Origin: Antedon mediterranea
Lineage: Eukaryota; Echinodermata; Crinoidea; Comatulida; Antedonidae
Length of the DNA stretch: 64,000 nucleotides
Direction of reading: 5' to 3'
Assembly (NCBI RefSeq): GCF_964355755.1
Contig: NC_092672.1
Span: 37,754,501-37,818,500, forward strand
Positions 61,301 through 64,000 of the stretch are shown here, piece by piece (the first letter of the stretch is position 1; each line of letters begins with the position of its first letter). The position numbers and the translations under genes were made by a program. The notes under the pieces are model-generated. The model saw nothing but the letters and a program-made list of their open reading frames with translations, did no database searches and was not told the DNA's origin.

Positions 61301-63998
61301 TCAGTGACCCCTGGCATCACAAGATAGCCACCCTGCAGTAAAATAAAAAACTTAATTAAAAAATTTAAAAAAGAAAAACACTATACTATATACTACACTA
61401 GAGATAATAATAACAAAAAGGTGGAATACTAAGAGAATGAAAATCAAGGAAATATTAAACAATCATGAAGTAGACAGTGATTATGAAGCTTTACCATGGA
61501 GGTATACAAAGTATTATAAAATATACCTTTATGGCCTTCTATATGAAGCTCTGTCTTAAACAAACTAGTTTGACAAAAAAAGTGTGATATGACATCATCA
61601 TGTCCATATATGGGCACATAACCTTTTTTTTGCCACATAAAGTTTGATAGCGTAGACAAAGCTAAATAAGGAAAAGCATCATATTTATAATGATTTTGTA
61701 GAAATAGAAGTAGAAGAAACACTGGTGAAGTTGATTCTAATAATAAATAATAATAATACATAAAATGCTTATACCAGGCAAGAGTGAAAGTTATGTCATT
61801 CTTGCCTAATTATGCTAACCTCAGATGTCTTTGTCAATTCAACCCTAGCAACATAAGCCAGGTAACACTGTTGATTCTCAATTGAGTTAAACACTTTGCC
61901 ATTGTACTCAGAATAAAATTCATCAGCTAAGCTCTAAACAGAACAATAGATCAAATAATAATAATATGATTTAAATTTGATCGAATGATCCTGAAGATAA
62001 AAAAATAGTAAATTATAATACTTGACTTTCAATTCCCAACAACTCCCAGTCTACTAAGCTGTAAATGAGTACCTGGTTGAAAATAGTAGGGAGGATTAAG
62101 CGACGTGTGAGGGAACTGGCCACCCTACTACATAATGCAGAGGCTTAGTAAAATGAGCTAACAGCTTATTACCCAAATTTAATAAGAAACTTACCTTTAC
62201 CTTACAAATTATGATAGCAGAACAGAATACTTAAAATAAAGAAATTGGAAAGAAAAAACTTACTGCGTTTTTAAACTTGACAAGCACCATAAATTGGTTT
62301 GGTGAGGCATCTCGTATGATTCTCAACAACTCAATACCTTCTGCAGAGGGTGCTGTAAACTGCACAATATCGTGAATTGTAAGGGATGCTGGGACAGCTA
62401 GCATACAAATCATCTCACTCCTTGGGACATCGTCAGTCAGTGATGTCATTTGGCTTTAAAAAAAATAATCACAAATAAATGCATTTCAATAACTACCACC
62501 AAACCTTTCTGTACTCAATTGTAAGTTTTGACAAAACTTCTTACAGTAAATGGATACAAACAGTGATTTTTATATTATAATAAGATCATAAATTATAAAA
62601 CTTTTGTTCACTGGGTTTTATAATTGATAATAATGACCTTATCTTATCAATTACTAAATCAAAACCAGATGAAATTGTTATTATACTGTATTCAAAATTT
62701 TAATTTTGCTAACATTTCATAACATTCATAAATATAGTATAGCAATTTATCTAAAAAGTGTTAATTCTGAAGGAAACACTTTCTTGTAATCCTATCACAC
62801 TTTTCCACATTAGTCTCATTATATAGAATGTATAATATTAATAACAATTTAGATAATGAATACGTCCGATAATATTTAATTAATAATTAATTAATTAATT
62901 TTAATTTAAATAATTTAATTCAATGATTTATACTTACTTCTCCTTAAAAATATGAATTATCCCTTTTGTTATTTCCACACTTGGATTTCCAGAGAAGAAA
63001 TGTATTTTACCGGTTTTGTCCGTTGATCTGTCTGTTTTAATTGATTGCTTTGTCTTACCATCCTCTGTTAATTCCATAATTTGAGGTTCTGTACTAACTG
63101 TTTTATTGTTTGCTTTTTCATCTAAGTGGTCATCCTTGTCAGAATCTATCGATTAATTATTCAATAATATTTATAACAAAAAGTATAATTAAAGCAACAT
63201 TTAAATTTTAAACAAATGAAAGTTGGAGAAGAAAATAACGTACCTTTCTTGACATAGGATTCCACTTCAATTTTACTTGGCTCACGTCGTCCATGATAAT
63301 CTTTGACAGGGACTTGTCGCTTTGGTTTGCTAGATTTAGTTGTTAATTTTTCTTTTTCTGCCATTTTAGGATAATCTGTGAAGTGATAACTGAATTGTAA
63401 GTTTCTTTGTTTAAATAAATCAGTATTACTCAATTTGTTAAATTTGTAGTTGTAGATCAGACCTTCTATTATTGTACTACATACTATATAGTGGACAATA
63501 TAAAAAACAGTGGCACGTAATAATATACCTACTCTATTATTAGACCAACATTTGTTCAATTTCAATTTAGAGTAAAAGCTATTACTGTACTGTTGGTAGT
63601 TTACATACAGTACCTCATACCTACCAGTACTGCTAATACAAACTAAACTTATAGTTGACAAAAAGAGACCAACATCTAAACTATTGCTCTAGAGGACGAG
63701 AAATTGATCTAATTGATAACAACTTAATATTGAGATACAACTTTCTTTTGGAGTGTAGAGAGAGATAGTATTATAATCCTAGTAGGGATACCGTTTTAGA
63801 AACTTCTTTACTACTAATTTTAATTAGGCCTTGATACTTTTTCAGGGAGATGTCAAATCATATTCATTCATACAAACCTATAGCACTGAACTCAATATCG
63901 GTGTAGTTAAAAAGAAGAAGCCTTCTGGTGTCTTCTTCTGGCTCTGTGGTGGAATCGTCACAAACTTCGAGCCTTATAATAATTCGCGAGATAGACAT
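58356..63998 (-). CDS. BRAP: BRAP (IMP/BRAP2), RING-H2 and ZnF-UBP E3 ligase
   Basis: Thirteen minus-strand exons: 63878-63998, 63244-63375, 62938-63145, 62264-62453, 61820-61933, 61184-61332, 60955-61030, 60232-60370, 59713-59825, 59449-59538, 59091-59255, 58745-58840, 58356-58538. They total 591 residues, matching the human length of about 592. The N-terminus [12 protein letters not shown] matches the family start. [11 protein letters not shown] and the RRM-like BRAP2 domain ([13 protein letters not shown]) follow. The RING-H2 has Cys270, Cys273, Cys289, His291, His294, Cys297, Cys306 and Cys309. The ZnF-UBP runs about residues 312-375 ([22 protein letters not shown], THxYAL pattern). A coiled coil follows and the end is basic (KRGKKKR). 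BRAP releases KSR1-dependent inhibition of MAPK signalling on Ras binding and retains NLS proteins in the cytoplasm. The intron at 60371-60954 carries a 45-bp minisatellite; the intron 61333-61819 carries a MITE. Confidence 0.95.
60035..60115 (-). mobile_element. tRNA-like SINE head (BRAP intron)
   Basis: On the minus strand the segment reads GGCGTTATGGCTTTGTGGTT followed by GGGTTCAAGGCCTG, resembling degenerate box A and box B. A related sequence with GTGGAGTTGTAGCTTGGTG lies at about 28155-28225 in a HECTD4 intron. Neither folds into a full cloverleaf. Confidence 0.4.
60560..60868. repeat. 45-bp minisatellite, 7 copies (BRAP intron)
   Basis: Unit TATGCAAAATATAAAACAGC with AATGCAGCAGGTGAAGGGTT and GTGTC; copies are essentially identical. 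Open frames on both strands come from the period being a multiple of three. Confidence 0.95.
61547..61663. mobile_element. MITE copy 16 (BRAP intron)
   Basis: Left end AGCTCTGTCTTAAACAAACT, interior TGATATGACATCATCATG and right end AGTTTGATAGCGTAGAC. No clear target duplication remains. Confidence 0.75.
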
Positions 63999-64000
63999 AA

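Overview
The window is a stretch of an AT-rich, intron-rich animal nuclear genome. Every exon chain was rebuilt from GT/AG borders and codon phase. Four single-copy metazoan genes fill it: the 3' part of HECTD4 (+, 99-30724, 48 coding exons, 5' end outside the window), RNF185 (-, 39970-43651, 5 exons, complete), EIF4ENIF1/4E-T (+, 46013-54663, 15 coding exons, complete) and BRAP (-, 58356-63998, 13 exons, complete). Four near-identical tRNA-Ile(AAT) genes are also present. The gene content, the tRNA-derived SINEs with a conserved core and the AGGCCTA-rich patches fit a marine invertebrate. A deuterostome such as an echinoderm is my best guess, but only an inference.

Layout: 1-30.7 kb is HECTD4, with its introns loaded with short inverted-repeat elements and minisatellites. 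30.7-40 kb is intergenic: a 47-bp array, TGACGT repeats, three tRNA-Ile genes and a 2.5-kb 42-bp array. RNF185 and EIF4ENIF1 are divergent, with about 2.4 kb between their start codons. 54.7-58.4 kb holds the EIF4ENIF1 3' UTR and flank, a fourth tRNA-Ile on the minus strand and the BRAP 3' end. BRAP then runs to the window edge.

Three of the genes are ubiquitin ligases by family (HECT: HECTD4; RING: RNF185 at the ER membrane; RING-H2 plus ZnF-UBP: BRAP in Ras/MAPK signalling). EIF4ENIF1 is an eIF4E-binding P-body protein. They are not an operon. Their proximity is notable because human HECTD4 and BRAP lie on 12q24 while RNF185 and EIF4ENIF1 lie on 22q12, two regions linked in ancestral karyotypes.

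The non-genic structure is the most unusual part. There are (i) sixteen copies of one short inverted-repeat element (MITE) with TTA/TAA target duplications; (ii) more than a dozen minisatellites totalling roughly 10 kb, several open in multiple frames but not convincing genes; (iii) at least four small duplications of exon edges inside introns, which create decoy splice sites and one predicted poison microexon; and (iv) a 2.19-kb HECTD4 exon among exons averaging under 200 bp. I found no CRISPR array, prokaryotic operon, viral gene or clearly novel protein system.
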